Below are positions 35,501-48,044 of a stretch of DNA of 64,000 bases, one piece after another. The DNA is from Sipunculus nudus (taxonomy: Eukaryota > Annelida > Sipuncula > Golfingiida > Sipunculidae). The position numbers and the translations under genes are program-made. The notes beneath the pieces are model-generated. The model was not told the DNA's origin. It saw only the letters and a program-made list of their open reading frames with translations, and searched no databases. The stretch covers positions 15,667,741 to 15,731,740 of the forward strand of contig CM049318.1 in the NCBI GenBank assembly GCA_026874595.1. The letters run 5' to 3'. Positions within the stretch are counted from its first letter, which is position 1, and the number at the start of each line of letters is the position of its first letter.

Positions 35501-37280
35501 GAATTTGTCAGCTTGAAAAAAAAGCATTTTAGCCAAAGTCTTTCAGTATGTAAACCGATTTACCAACGGGCCAAGATTGTGTCTGTATCTTTAAATAGGT
35601 TGAGAAAGTGCCATCTGTTTCATATTTGGCAACAGATCAATAGTTCATTCAGTGCAGCCAGATATAGGTCAAGAGTTCAATCAGTGCAGCCATGCACAAG
35701 GCATGTGATCACCTCATGGGTGACATGTGATCACCTCTTGGGTACCATGTGATCATGCCCCTCAGGGCAGGGCCCCTGCATGAGCTTTTGCAATGGTGTG
35801 GCTACTATTTCAGATTTTGCAACAGGCTAGAGGTCATTATGGATCTATTTATAGCTATGGCAGACTGCCAACTGTATCAGATTAGGTAACAGGTCAAGAG
35901 TTCACTCAGTGCAGCCAGGTATGGGTCAGGAATTCACTCAGTGCAGTAGCTGCATTCTATTTATAGCCTTGGCATACTGCATACTGCATTAGATTTAGCA
36001 CCAAAGTTCAGCCTGGATCTATTTATAGCTTTGGCAGAGTGCCAACTGTGTCAGATTATGCAACAGGTCAAGAGTTCACTCAGTGCAGCCAGGTACAGGT
36101 CAAAAGTTCACTCAGTCTAGCCAGTGTAGGTCATGAGTTCACTCAGTGAAGTAGCCTGAGCCAGCAAATTTGTCACAGTTCACTCGGGGCAACTGCCTTT
36201 CTCATTTAAGCCTGGTCAGCCCCATGCATCAGACTCAAGGTAAGTTTGATGTTTTGGCTTGATATTTTGAATTGTCTAGTGTTTCTTTGATGGTTTTCTC
36301 GTTCACAAGACAGGTGTCCCCACCTACAATGACTTCTGCACAGTGTATGTGCCTGCTTATTCCTATAGAGGAATATGATATATCAGCCTGAAATTGGGAA
36401 TATATATATATACATATCGAATAGCTGTGTCATATACAAGACTGGTGGTGCCACCTACAATAATTTTTGCACAGTGTGTGTCCCTGCTTATTTACAGGAG
36501 GGGTTCGATATATCAGTCTAAAATTGGGCGTATGTTTATATCTCTGATAGCTTTGTTGTATACAAGACTGGTGGTGCCAGCTACAGTCATTTTTGTGTTG
36601 TGTGCACCCATGCCAGAATTTCAGCAGTGATGTTTGTGTAATTGTTTCTTATTCAAAATGTTTAGTACTTGCATTGTTCATATACATGAGAAGTAATGGT
36701 CCAGCATTGAAGCATTATACATGGTGTATTTCCCAATGCACAGGTTCGCATTAGGCCTGTAATCCAAATTTTACAATTTTTTTTCTCTTATGTTAAATAC
36801 CCTCATAGAAGCTGTTATCTGCTAACAGGGCACAAATCCTAACCACTGGACCTGGAATCTTCCTACTTGACATCCAGGGAGTCTAAAAAGAAATCTCCTT
36901 GGAAATCTGATGTTACTCATATTCTCCAAGCTATAGGGCTTGGAAGTACCCCCAAGAATAATTAAAACTTGATACAAAAGCTCCAGTATCTGAATAACTA
37001 ATGCCTAAATAGCCATGTTCTTAGGATATATATTGATCATGGAGTCTTTCATCAGTAAATGCAAAATGGTACTACCTGTATTTTTTCAAAATTTTTACGC
37101 ATTTTTTTCTATTTATGAGACTTTAAAATTAAGTGGTCATCTATCCTAAAGCCCACTGTAACCCATTTCTAAGGACAATTTTCAAAATTCATGATAATTT
37201 TGCACACTGACAGTCATTTTGCTCATTGTTCAACATTCTTAGAATTCATTTGAGCGTTATGGCCCATGGGCCACTAGTTA
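32523..37280 (+). repeat. R2 repeat split by a nested R1
   Basis: R2 starts at 32523 (TTTTTAGCTCAACTGACT). R2 subrepeats run to about 33110, then R1 occupies 33111-36760, after which R2 subrepeat text resumes at the point where it stopped (AATTTTACAATTTTTTTTCT). It ends near 37280 with GGCCCATGGGCCACTAGTTA. Removal of R1 leaves an R2 of about 1.1 kb. Here R1 is younger than R2, the opposite of the 28.9-kb case, so both families were active in overlapping periods. Confidence 0.7.
33111..36760 (+). repeat. R1 repeat, forward copy nested in R2
   Basis: Starts TTTAGCGAAACCTGTGAGTTTA and ends CACAGGTTCGCATTAGGCCTG. A second R1 start (TTTTTAGCGAACCTGTAAGC) lies inside at 34236, so this is two overlapping or tandem R1 units. 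It provides the uninterrupted reference for the Ngaro and hAT-type insertion sites in the inverted copy. Confidence 0.72.
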
Positions 37281-38290
37281 CACTTTTTATCATTATCATT
37301 CCAGAATGGCACAATCGCATGAATAGAAGAATGATGTCATCCAACGGTAAACTAAACAAGTTAGTGCTGGTTCTTCTTCTCCAATCAGAGGCCAAAGGAG
37401 TGACGATACAACACGAGCTGATGTCGGACATGTAACGGAAGAGACAGCAACGTCAGAACCCCGGCCATGCAAGGAAGTCTGTTTACCCTGTGGGATAGCT
37501 AGGTGGAGGGAGATCTTTCTGTGGGAGAGTTAGTTAAGGAAGTAGCCAAGGTATAAAATCCCCTGGGTACTTTACCAGAGTTCGATCAATTCATTTTGCC
37601 TATTCCTTACAACAGGAATACCATGTAATCAGCTAAGATGATTTGTTGTATATAGTGTAAAATATATGTATATCTGTAAGTGTGTTATTTGGTTTATTTC
37701 GTACATAAAATACGTTCTGGTTCTAGCTAGAAATTAACTTTTATGGTAACTTTTGGCCACTTACCTCTACTATAGCATATGATTTTGGCTTACCCTTGGT
37801 ATTTAAAGAACTCGATGTAAATTAGTGTTGTTTATTGTATAGGCCTAAATGTGGAAGTATAAAGTCATTATGTAAATATGTATATATGTTACTTTTAAAT
37901 TTGTAGTTGGTTTATTTTATCATTCCGGTGATTAACTGTAAGGGTAACTATTGGAGGGTACGCATTTCTGTGATATATATAATTCATACAGTGATATTTC
38001 TATTTATAGGAGATTCTTTTGTTTTGAAAATTATTAAAATATATGTTAAAATTCTGTATAAATGAACAGATCGTTTTGTGTATTTTGCTATAAAACGATT
38101 GTATGGTTTTATTAATTATAATCAGGAGCCTTATATTTAAATAATTTTAAATAATTGTATGCGTATGTAATAAAGTATTTTCTGTGCTCTCTTGTCTACG
38201 TTCTCTTGTTTTGACTCAATAATATACCCTATAAAAACCCTAATATACCAAAAGCATCTGTTATCCTAACGACTTCCACAGATATAGGTA
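37281..38290 (+). mobile_element. Possible LTR (family unknown)
   Basis: Between two repeat blocks lies a segment starting near 37431 (TGTAACGGAAGAGAC) and ending near 38284 (GACTTCCACA), which have weakly inverted ends. It contains a promoter-like GGTATAAAATCCCC at about 37550 and AATAAA at about 38169 followed by a T-rich tract. The order TATA - AATAAA within about 850 bp of TG...CA sequence is LTR-like. No matching partner LTR or clear target duplication was found, so this stays tentative. Confidence 0.3.
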
Positions 38291-38299
38291 AGGGGACGA

Positions 38300-38700
38300 A
38301 GCCTATTTAAAATGGGTCATGACCTATGCTAGAAGAGTGACCTTGACCTTGAATAGGTCCATTTTTGCTGAAAATAACACAAATTCTTAAATATCTCAAG
38401 TAAGCTTGCATGGACTGGTCCGAAAATCAAGGTGACCAAAGATCTTGGATAGCCTTGTGATATACCGGAAACTGGTGGCGCCACCTATTTTCATTTTCTT
38501 GTTTTTACGCTTTTTAATACCCCCATAATTGCCACTTGACAGTACTGTAAGCATTATAAGTCAAAAACAAATAGACAGATTTCTTTCATATTATGCACAT
38601 GTAGAGAGATGGGTTATGGGATGAGGTCTATTTACATTTGGGTCATGACCTTTACCATGAGAGTGGCCTTGACCTTTAATGTGTCCATATTTGGTGAAAA
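38300..38700. repeat. R2-type interior sequence with GACCTTGACC motifs
   Basis: Same style as the array that follows (GTCATGACCTTTACCATGAG), but not in register with its 287-bp period. Confidence 0.45.
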
Positions 38701-39860
38701 TCACACACCTCTTATGATATCTCCAGTGTTGATAGCCATGTGGATTTCAAACGTGACTTATGTATGGCCCACTACTAACGTAAGGACCCTATAGGTTCTA
38801 GGGTCATGAGGTCAAAGGTCAAGGTCACTGGACTTGCATCTTAAAAGATACTGTGGATGCATTTTAAGCCAAACTTTCATCCCAGGTCTTCCATCTTGAA
38901 TATATAGCTCACTTGCCAATAGTGGATGATCCATATCAATTTTGGGGTCACAAGGTAAAAGGTCAAGGCCACAGGACCTATTTGTCAAAAATTAGTTTCG
39001 GGATGATAATTCCTGCTTTCATTGATGTATTGATTTCAAACTTGACATATATGGTCCATCGAAAAAGCAAGACTCCAATTGATTTTGGGGTCATGAGGTC
39101 AAAGGTCAAGGTCACAGGACACATCTTTAAAAAGATTGTGGATGCATTTTCAGCCAAACCATTCATCTCAGATCTTTCATCTTGCACATATAGTTCACCT
39201 GCCAAGAGAGAAAGACCCCTTTCAGTTTTGAGGTCACAAGGTCAAAGGTGAAGGTCATGAGCCATCTGTCCAAAAATTAGTTTCTGGATGATAATTCCTG
39301 CTTTTATGGATGTATGGATTTCGAACTTGACTTATATATGACCCATTGGAAAGGCAAGACCCGAATTAATGTTGGGGTCATGAGGTCAAAGGTCAAGGTC
39401 ACAGGACACATCTTTAAAAAGATTGTGGATGCACTTTCAGCCAAACATTTCATCTCAGACATTACATCTTGCACATACAGTTCCCCTGCCAATAGAGGAA
39501 GACGCCTGTCAATTGTAAGGTCACAAGGTCAAAGGTGAAGGTCACAGGAACCATCTGTCCAAAAATTAATTCCCGAGATGATAATTCAAGCTTGGATTAA
39601 TATATGGATTTCAAACCTGACATATGGCCCATCAATAAATCTAGACCTCTATTGATTTATATATAAAAGTGGATGATCAATATCAATTTAGGGGTCACAA
39701 GGTCAAAGGTCAAAGCCATCGGAGCCATCTGTCAAAAATGGATGATAATTCCTGCTTTTATTGATGTATAGATTTCAAACTTGATTTATATATGTCTCAT
39801 TGAAAAAGCAAGACCCCAATTGATTTTGGGGTCACAGGACCAACATCTTCAAAAATATTG
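38700..39860 (+). repeat. About 287-bp tandem array with AGGTCA half-sites
   Basis: Anchor text AAAATTAGTTT + GATGATAATTC recurs at about 38987, 39274 and 39561, giving three full units plus flanking partials. Each unit has two GGTCA-dense spots about 145 bp apart. Three carry the identical 19-mer AGGTCAAAGGTCAAGGTCA (38809-38827, 39096-39114, 39383-39401). 39700-39712 has AGGTCAAAGGTCA, and 39241 and 39526 have one-base variants. AGGTCAAAGGTCA is a perfect DR1 nuclear-receptor element and TCAAGGTCA is the ERR/NR5A-type extended half-site. Confidence 0.85.
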
Positions 39861-41560
39861 TGAATTGATAGATTGAAGAAACAATAATTGCTTGCCAAGT
39901 GTCAGTATATGCTGCTAAAAATAGGGGCCTATTCTTAAAAGGGGGGGGGGGGGGGCTTGTTGTATTCCCTTACATTGTCAAGAAGTTCATTTTGGTCACT
40001 GTAGATCATTCAGTGCAGCTTTTTATGCTCCCCAGGCTGTTGGCATAAAGTTAGATTTCCCCAAGATCTCCTACCAAGCTGAAAACTGTGTATTTGCGAC
40101 TTTGTTCCTTTGAGAAATTAAGGAAAAATCTCAATTTTTTATTACAAACCTATTTTCAACTTCAGGACTGCCTAATATCAAAACCGCTCATCTGTTTTTT
40201 CCTTATATTTACCATAAATATTCCTCCATATAGTTCCTATGTACATGCTAGAAATAAGGTCTGTATTATATAATTGAAAAAAGTTATGGGCTCAAACATA
40301 ATGCATTTTGTAAAAAAATCATGAAAGATATTTGATCACTTAACACAAAACATGTTAAAGCTAAGGACTTTTTACCAGTAATATAACACTAATTAATCAA
40401 AATTAATTTGTATACCCAAAATTAGATCAAAATCTTATAAATTTTGTAAAATATTAGCAAAAATAAAAAATTGGTACCTTAAATTTTGCCCAACTTTGAC
40501 CACGGCACGTTTTTTTTTCCTGTAAGTACTGTGGATTTAATTTTCACAGCATGTGCACATAAGGATTTAATCTGTTAAAATCTGAAATTTGAAAATAAAA
40601 GCTGCAAAATTAGGCTAGTTATTGAATTTTTTTTGAGGCTCTTGTATTCCCTCACATGTCAAGCTGTCCACTTTGGTCACTGTAGGTCATTCAGTGCAGC
40701 TCTTTATGTTCCCCAGGCTGTTGGCATAATGTTATGCAATCCCATCACTAGGGCAAGCCCTCTCTCCACTGAGTTGAGCTTGATCAGGCTGTCTGCAGTC
40801 AATACCATACCACAGGCAGCCTTTTTCTCTACCCCCCCCCCCCCCCATTCTGTTGACAGACCTGTAGTATGAACTAGATGCATCTTAAATTAACATTTTT
40901 TTCAGCAACGAGCAGTTACCCCTCCTCCCATCCACCCCTTCAATACACAGGACTAGTAAACAAGATGAATCTTATAATTTTAATTTTAAATAAATTCTTT
41001 TTGATGAGACTTGGACAATTTTGATTTTTTAAAGAAAAAAAAATTCAGGAATTTAATCCTAATATTCAAATGTGATAAAATATTAGAATCTAATGTAAGT
41101 GCTAACTGACAAGATTTAAGAAGATATGAATACTTTGTAGCATTACATTCATATCTCTTAAAGTTGGCGGGGCCTAGGTGTGAATAACACTGTTAACTTA
41201 GTATTAAAATTAGGAATATTGGTCAAACTTTGTGGGATAAATTTTTAACTCATATGGCCATATATTTAACTTTTGAAAACTTAATAATCATGCCTAAGTA
41301 CCTTCACACATTATTTGTTTATGAAATGTTACTTTTATATAAGACTTACCGTAGGCCTATTTGTTCCCTTGGTGCATCACTAAATATTTTAGCTTATGTC
41401 CATTATTCTATAATTTACAGAGTTTCGTTTTAGCAGGGCCATTTTCTCATAGCTTTTCTAATGATAATATACATGAAAAACCAAAAGAAATAAAAATACT
41501 TTGCAGTTACCAATATTTTCCTAAATTCAGCTGAGCGATGTGACCCATGGGTCCTTTGTT
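39861..41560 (+). repeat. R2-family right portion
   Basis: Contains a poly-G run (39942-39956), R2-like interior text shared with 29.0-31.3 kb (CCTAATATCAAAACCGCTCA, ATTTTCACAGCATGTGCACAT), a poly-C run near 40833-40850, and the R2 right end CAGCTGAGCGATGTGACCC then ATGGGTCCTTTGTT near 41527-41560. Together with the 38.3-39.9 kb array this is probably one long R2 copy. Confidence 0.6.
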
Positions 41561-41844
41561 TATATTTTCCTATTATTACTAAGATATGCTATTCAAAGTT
41601 TCATTTTAATAAATTATAATAATCAAGAATTAAACCACAGTCCAGGACATCTACTTGCTGGCCCCCGTGAATACTCCCGAGTATCATTTTAACTTCACCA
41701 TAAGCAAAGACTTCCATTTATAACAATTATGACAACTGCCTACATGCATACTGGTTTCACAGCCCCGCCAGGAAAATTACAGGCCTGTAATTTTTTTATG
41801 AAATTTAAAAAAAAAGTAATTGAAAGCTAAATATATAATTACTC

Positions 41845-42290
41845 AAGCGGCAACGGCACCTGGCATCAGTTGAAGAGATGATTTCTAAAAGAACCTCGCA
41901 AAATTGGCAAAGATCTGGAGAATTTTGGAGCATTTTAACGCCATAACGCCCATATTTTGCAATGAATATCTCGTTAGAAAACTCTCCGCTAATTCTGCAG
42001 CTCCCTGCCAGTTCACAGAGGTTTAATTTGTCTTCCATTCTATCATCTACCGTGTCATACTCATTTAGATACGGAGGTTATTTGGGAACACAGACTCATT
42101 ATATGAAGCGTGGAATGTTGAAAAAATATAAGAATAATCTTTGCCTATAACACAAAGACATTCTGGAAAAAATAACAATCAAGAGTATGATGTAATTGAT
42201 AGTTTGCCTTTGGTAATCGAGCACTTGAAAGCGGCAGCAAACTGACTGACTTTCGAAAAAAACTCGATGATCGGCCCACCACTAGTCCGG
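41845..42290. mobile_element. Decayed relative of the hAT-type element
   Basis: Shares with 20470-20870 the series GGCAACGGCACCTGGCATC, CAGCTCCCTGCCAGTTCACAG, ACCGTGTCATACTCA, ATTATATGAAGCG and the right end CGATGATCGGCCCACCACTA. The left end is missing. Divergence is clearly higher than expected for the 8-bp-flanked copy, so this is older. Confidence 0.72.
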
Positions 42291-43144
42291 ACTGCATCAT
42301 TCTATACTTTGTATTTGTTTATATAAGTGCATGATTATTAATTCTATTTTTTTGTATTAATTAATATAAGTAAATGATAATTATATTTTTGTAATTTTCA
42401 TAATTATATCAAACAAATTGTTCTTTTGTCAATGGTTCACTCTTTTCGTTTAATACTGTATCATTTTGCTTACAAATACCATAAAAAGAACCCTCAATTT
42501 ATCCCCATATTTTGGAGACAAATGAATATTATATCATTAAACATATGGGTACATTGAAACACTAAAAATTCTAACAACAACAGATCATTTTCTGGTAATA
42601 ATATTGATCTGTCCAAAACGTCCTCCCTTGCAATAGAGCTTGTCAGAAACGTCCAAGTCCGGACCGTCCGTGTCCGAAACGTCCGTCCTCCCTTTAAACT
42701 ATTAGGTTTTTCAGTTTATGTATTGAAATGCATTTCATTTAAATGCATTAAACCTCAAAAGTTTTAAACATTCATGATTTGCAGAGAAGCCCCTGACAAT
42801 TTATATGAAGGGTGAGGAAGTAGACTGTTGGCACCTCATTCGTGACCTCTGGTTTTGTGTCCATATGCTCAGACTTGAGCTATCAGTCCTTGGCTCAGAA
42901 TACCAGGTAAAGTTCAGACAGTTAAACTGACTGGCACCTGTAGCCTGGTACGTTGTTTCAGTAATTAACCATACCACTGATTTCATCTTAAACATCTTCA
43001 ATGATGTTTATGTGGTACCATGTGAAAATAGGAAAATAAAAACTATAAATGTAACTGTTGGTTCTTTAAGACCATTGTGGCATTGTCACTATACTGATTA
43101 GACAGATATGCAATTTAAAGGTAAGCCCAATAACACTCGACTTT
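42291..43144. other. No gene recognised
   Basis: A+T-rich, with a short CGTCC-rich patch (ACGTCC / CCGTCC repeats) at about 42615-42690. Short ORFs show no domain. Confidence 0.4.
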
Positions 43145-43730
43145 TTTAGGTCAAACCTGTGAGCTAATGCGATGGTGCAGCGTTGTTCGTCGTGCGTCGT
43201 CCGTACGTTAACCATAGATATCTCAAAAATGGCAGGAGCTAGCATCACTAAATTTTTTGCTAATAAACAGTCATCTGAAAAACTCAGTTTATTTTTATGT
43301 AATTCCATTTTATAGGGAAAAAGCTAAAAAAAGCTTTAAAAATCTTCTTCTCCGAAACTGTCAAGCCAAATTGTCTAATATTCACAGAAATGATCCCTGG
43401 GACAATCTTTCTCCAGTTTGTTCGAATGTTTCCAGTTCGGAGATTTTTGGCCGATTTACAGGAGGTTGAACTTAGTCATCTGTCCAAAAAAGCACACTTA
43501 AATTAAAATCTCAGAAACGGCTAGAGCTATTATCACCAAATTTTATACCAATATTTGTCACATATATGTCATATCTGAAATTGAGTTATTGGTGGCGCCA
43601 CCCACATTGATGTGGTTTTTACAAGCGAAAATGAAATTTTAGATGCTTCTAGCTTATACACTGTTTTATGATGAAACTGTTAAGCTGATTGGTTTAAACT
43701 TTACAAGAATTATTCTATTGCAGCAATACT
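43145..43730 (+). repeat. R1 repeat, 5' fragment
   Basis: Starts AGGTCAAACCTGTGAGCTAA, then TGCGATGGTGCAGCG, and follows R1 order to TTGGTGGCGCCACCC (about 43590). Its CCATAGATATCTCAAAAATG segment (about 43210-43230) shows the unoccupied form of the R2 insertion site at 28893/31383. Confidence 0.7.
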
Positions 43731-43851
43731 GGAATTTCTAAAGCGTGGCCGAGTATCTCCGACAAATTGCATATTGCCATATAATGCGATAGGAGGTAGC
43801 CTATTTCAGTACGTATTGCAATGCATTTATTGTATCAAATTTATTATAGAG

Positions 43852-43853
<2 letters not shown>

Positions 43854-43903
<50 letters not shown>
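43854..43903. repeat. (AT)n microsatellite
   Basis: About 25 AT dinucleotides in a row. Confidence 0.95.
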
Positions 43904-43907
<4 letters not shown>

Positions 43908-44059
43908 TTTAAAATGTATTGTTATTATTTAACATTCGTTATCATGTAAAACATAATGAGGAAAGAAAATCATGCAGGTCAGTTAAATTTATGTAATTAG
44001 TAACGTTCTTACTTGATGTTGACTTTAGTCAAAGATACCCTAACAGCAAAGTTTCTTTA

Positions 44060-44262
44060 TAGTCCAGCTGTTAAGAGAAGAATTGTGCAAAAGTGAAAGA
44101 AGCATTGAACTTGGCATAATAGTTGGCCAGACCATACTTAACCTTTTCAGATATAGGGCCAAGCGGAATTCATCCGATCTTAGTCAATATCCAAGATGGC
44201 GCCGGATTATCAAATATCAAAACATTCAGTTATATTTGTCCCAGAATGCATTCCAAGTGCAC
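44060..44262 (+). repeat. Inverted-repeat arm with YY1-like motif (left)
   Basis: Contains AACTTGGCATAATAGTTGG, ATATAGGGCCAAGCGGAATT, CCAAGATGGCGCCGG and TTGTCCCAGAATGCATTCCA. The reverse complement of the same series appears at 47700-47940. AAGATGGCGCC is close to the YY1 consensus AAGATGGCGGC. Confidence 0.65.
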
Positions 44263-44852
44263 TTGTTCTATGTTTTTGGGGTCGACAAATTCATTTATAA
44301 CGGTTTAGAGTCTGTAAAATGACTCTGTGAATAAATCCTGGTTTTGTTTATATTGAAATAGTCCTACATTTTCCCATGTTTACTAGCACAATGGATAGCA
44401 AAAATTATTTGTTGAGTTCTGCAAAGTAGTCGCATACATTGTGATTATAGTCAAATGAAAGTGTCATTTGCTGGCGTAGGTTTGTCTGCTTTGTCATGAA
44501 TTCGGATGCTTTAACAGTAAAACAATTTTATTGCAACGTTTCTTCCTTTCTTCTCTTTACTTCCCTTTATTTGCATGCTAACAAATATATTTTCTTTGAA
44601 AAGGTGAAGGGTGAAAAAACTTATCGTTGAAATCTGCAATGAAATTCAGATTGGACTTGATATAATCGTAAACACTTACCATTAGAATATTTGAGACCTA
44701 CATTCATGTACTTAGGTTTTACGATGAGCATTCCTGTAAACCTTAGTTAGGGCAATTGGAAAATAATCCAACTGTGCTGACATTTAACATATATATTAAT
44801 TTTACATATTTGAGCCCAATGTCTGTTTCAATGTAATGGAATAGACAATTGA

Positions 44853-44912
44853 GTGGTAAAACACACGGCTATCTCCACTAGCGCCCCTGGTTTAAACAAC
44901 ATCGTTCCCATT
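44853..44912 (+). mobile_element. Degenerate tRNA-derived SINE head
   Basis: TTGAGTGGTAAAACACACGG then CCCCTGGTTTAAAC aligns with the D-arm and B-box region of the SINE at 63.6 kb, with the B box eroded. Confidence 0.45.
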
Positions 44913-46920
44913 CCTATTGGGTTATAATGGCCCATCCAAGGTGAGTGAATTCCTCCTTGTCCTTATAATAGCAATTACAATTAACTGTACAATCCATATC
45001 AATTATATATTATAAGGAGATAAACTAGACAATCCATATAATATAAAGTTTATCCTGCTTATAAATTTTATATCAGACTGGATGCGTGCGTGGCAGGATA
45101 CATACCTATGTTAGAAGCTGATACCTGTCAGCTGTATCGATTCTGCCTTGTATGTACCTACTGAAATTGTACTAAAAGTCCCTTTTTCATCAGTACACCC
45201 TACGGTAAACTTGATAAAATTTGCTGAATACTGTACTTTTAAGTGAAAGTGTCATTTGCTTGGGTAGATTTTATTATATTAATATTTAATATCTGACTTC
45301 CTCTTTGAAATCCCTTTATTTGCGTGCTAACGAATGTATTAACTGCTTTGCTGAGGTAAGGGATGAAAGAAACTTGGGTATCCTGTCTGGTATCAGAGGG
45401 AGCTTCATATATCAGTGAAGAATAGGTAGGGTTTTCGAAAATCTACAAACATGATATTTAATTTTACCATCAACTTAACATTCATGTAAATCTTGATTAG
45501 TGCAATAAAAAATCATATAGTTCTGCTGAAATTAAATTTACATGTTCTTGTTAAAAGTATTTGAACACAATATCTTTTTAAAAAGCTAGACTTTTATTTA
45601 TAATGAATTGAGAGTACATGCGTGCATGACAAGATACGCGATAATGTAGACGCTTACACCTGTGTGCTTTATGGATTTTAAGCTTCTTTTGGGATGAAGT
45701 GATGGCTTTCAGATTGTATGTTGACCAGTATCCACACACATAAGAGGTGAGCAAAATGTTGCTGTATGTTGGCGTTGTACTGTGGTGATGAATGCATGAA
45801 ATAACACTCATGAAGATTACTAATTTTGTGATGTGGTGACGATGCAGACTTTAGACTGCATGATCGTAGGAAAGAACCGACACATGTGTCAGTAAAGTAT
45901 CCCTGCCATTTGCTGTGATGCAATTTTTGTGATATAAAACTTGTTCTTTCCCAAAGGGTGGCAATTAAAGTTCATTTTGCATAATGCGTTGGTGTCAAGA
46001 AAATACTTTCATTTGCTGACATTATGCACATTTGTTGATTCATGGAGTACTGCATATATTTTTAGAAATATTCACTACATGTATGAGTCGGTGCTGCCAG
46101 GTTCAAGCTAGCTCATCTTTCATGGATGGATGCTAAGAAAATGGTACAGCAAGACGGAAGATAGAAAGTAAAATTCACAAAAACAGGTTGGAAAATATAA
46201 TGCACCCTCAGGTTCCAGACATGCATTCTTTCTTTATTAATTTGATTACCTAAAAATTCAGTTCAAACTTTGGTTTGAATTTTTATCGACTTGAGTGGTG
46301 ATTGTAACTTTGCTGTGCTTTCAGCTTCTGAGCTCTGGCAACCTTTGTACTTTCCTTTTATGTCAGTTTTATGCCCAAATGCAGAATGCTTGGGAAACTT
46401 GTATTTCATACCATTCGCTTCATCAAGTAAACATATATTAAGGAGGATAGACTACTCCTGTATATTTTTACTGAACAGAACAGTTTATTACATTATTTTT
46501 TTTGTAATTATTGCCAGCAAATTTTATAACCTTGCCTGAATATTACCTTTTATATGTTGCAGGACAAGAGCGATTTTCTTCTAGTAAAATGCCCATAATT
46601 CCAACTTACTATCGGTTCTTTTTTTCATATGTGCAAAGTTCAGTCCGACCTACAATCTTGCATTCTGTGCACATGAAGATAAATTATTTCAATAAATTAG
46701 CAAATATTTATTATTTCTAATTATCATTATATTTATTAAAAGTGTTCATTATGTAAGCAAACGAAGTATTGGAAATGCAAAGTTAGCTTTTTGGTAAGGA
46801 TCATAAACCAGATTATCAATGTAGAAGGTAAACGGCATACTGAACAAGGGTCTACAAGTGTCCAGATTCTTTCATGCACCATCACCACAGCACAAAGATA
46901 GCATATACGGTATTAGAACG

Positions 46921-46985
46921 TTGCTTTGTGGTTAGGGACGTGTTTGTAGGTCCCCGGTTCAAACCCCGTCGATGTCGCAGTTGCA
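46921..46985 (+). mobile_element. tRNA-derived SINE head
   Basis: An A-box-like TGTGGTTAGGGACG is followed 25 bp later by CCCCGGTTCAAACCCCG, a good T-arm with B box GGTTCAAACC. No intact acceptor stem, so not a functional tRNA. Confidence 0.5.
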
Positions 46986-47326
46986 TAATGGTGAAATCTC
47001 GCCACAAACCATGAGATTTTCTCTAATGTCTTTACGGTAGGTTATGACTTCTTTCTAACAACATACCATCTTTATCATACGTATAAATTCATTCTCATTC
47101 AGTAGAATGTGATATCAACGGGCCTAAATCTATCACTTTAAAAGAAATCGTAGCATACAGTATACTGTTCTGAGCCGCTAAATATGTACTGATTCTTTCT
47201 TCAGGCAAGCAAAGAGTCTTAAAGCTGCACCGTCACCTCAAGGCAAAAGAGCCACAATTAATCAACAAATAAATTGATCTTTTACATTGAGTGTACTACT
47301 GGTTATAATAACTACTACAAGGCACT

Positions 47327-47495
47327 TTCCGTGGCTTGGATGGCGAAGTGGCATATGGAATCAGAGGAAAAATCAACCGACTATGTACGGAGCACAACAA
47401 TCCACTCTCATAGCAACATCAGGGACAGAAATTTAGTCGCCAGTGAAGAGAGCCGAGCGTTTTACCAATCGACTGTCCTTTTCATTAAATTGCAA
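47327..47495 (-). mobile_element. tRNA-derived SINE, degenerate
   Basis: Read on the minus strand it resembles the SINE at 63.55-63.71 kb. Shared plus-strand text: CACAACAATCCACTCTCATAG, GAGAGCCGAGCGTTTTACC and TCGACTGTCC. The B box is destroyed (ACATCAGGGACAGAAATT). Short ORFs across it are repeat-derived. Confidence 0.6.
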
Positions 47496-47699
47496 GGGAC
47501 ATAGTGTTCAAATAATTAAAATTAACAAATATATTATATTTCGGCAGGGTAATCAACAAATACGTTTTACCGTTAGATGTGCTGGTAAAAAGGGTAATTT
47601 TAGCATAATTTCAATACCAACAAAGTCAGACTTCATTCATACATGCATGATACAGACCTGGAACCCTTATAAATAATTTTTCGATCCTAATAACATAGT

Positions 47700-47940
47700 G
47701 TGCACTTGCAATGCATTCCAGGACAAATATAACCGACTATATTGGTATTTTATGTTTCGCAAGCCATCTTGGCCGCCATCTTGGAGTTTTAACAAGATAT
47801 TGTGAATTCCGCTCGGCCCCATATCTGAACATTTAGATTATGGTCTGGAAAATTATTATGCCAAGTTTCATTCTTCTTTCCAGGTTTTCATTTCACTTCT
47901 TCTCAATATGCAGCTGAACTGTTGGACTAATGGGAATATT
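47700..47940 (-). repeat. Inverted-repeat arm with YY1-like motifs (right)
   Basis: Reverse complement of the 44060-44262 series. CAAGCCATCTTGGCCGCCAT then CTTGG gives two CCATCTTGG cores, one being the exact GCCGCCATCTTG YY1 form. The arms enclose about 3.4 kb. Confidence 0.65.
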
Positions 47941-48044
47941 ACCAAATACGTGATAAAAACCAGCTAATGATTACCTGGAGAGAGTTGGAACCTCAAAAAT
48001 TGAATTTATCAGTCCAAAAAACATAATAAAAGAGTACTTGCAAT

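Larger units (their letters stand above)
44263..47699. other. Region between the inverted arms
   Basis: Non-coding. It holds a degenerate direct duplication of about 790-bp period: GAAAGTGTCATTTGCT at about 44459 and 45245, each followed by CCCTTTATTTGC-GTGCTAAC at about 44565 and 45309. It also contains SINE relics listed separately. ORFs up to about 80 codons have no recognisable domain. Confidence 0.5.

Noticed and set aside
37285-37440. Exon-like segment after CATTATCATTCCAG
   Set aside because: The acceptor is fair, but every frame has an early stop or no domain, and the segment borders a possible LTR.
46921-46985. Functional tRNA gene (plus strand)
   Set aside because: Good B box only. 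No paired acceptor or anticodon stem.
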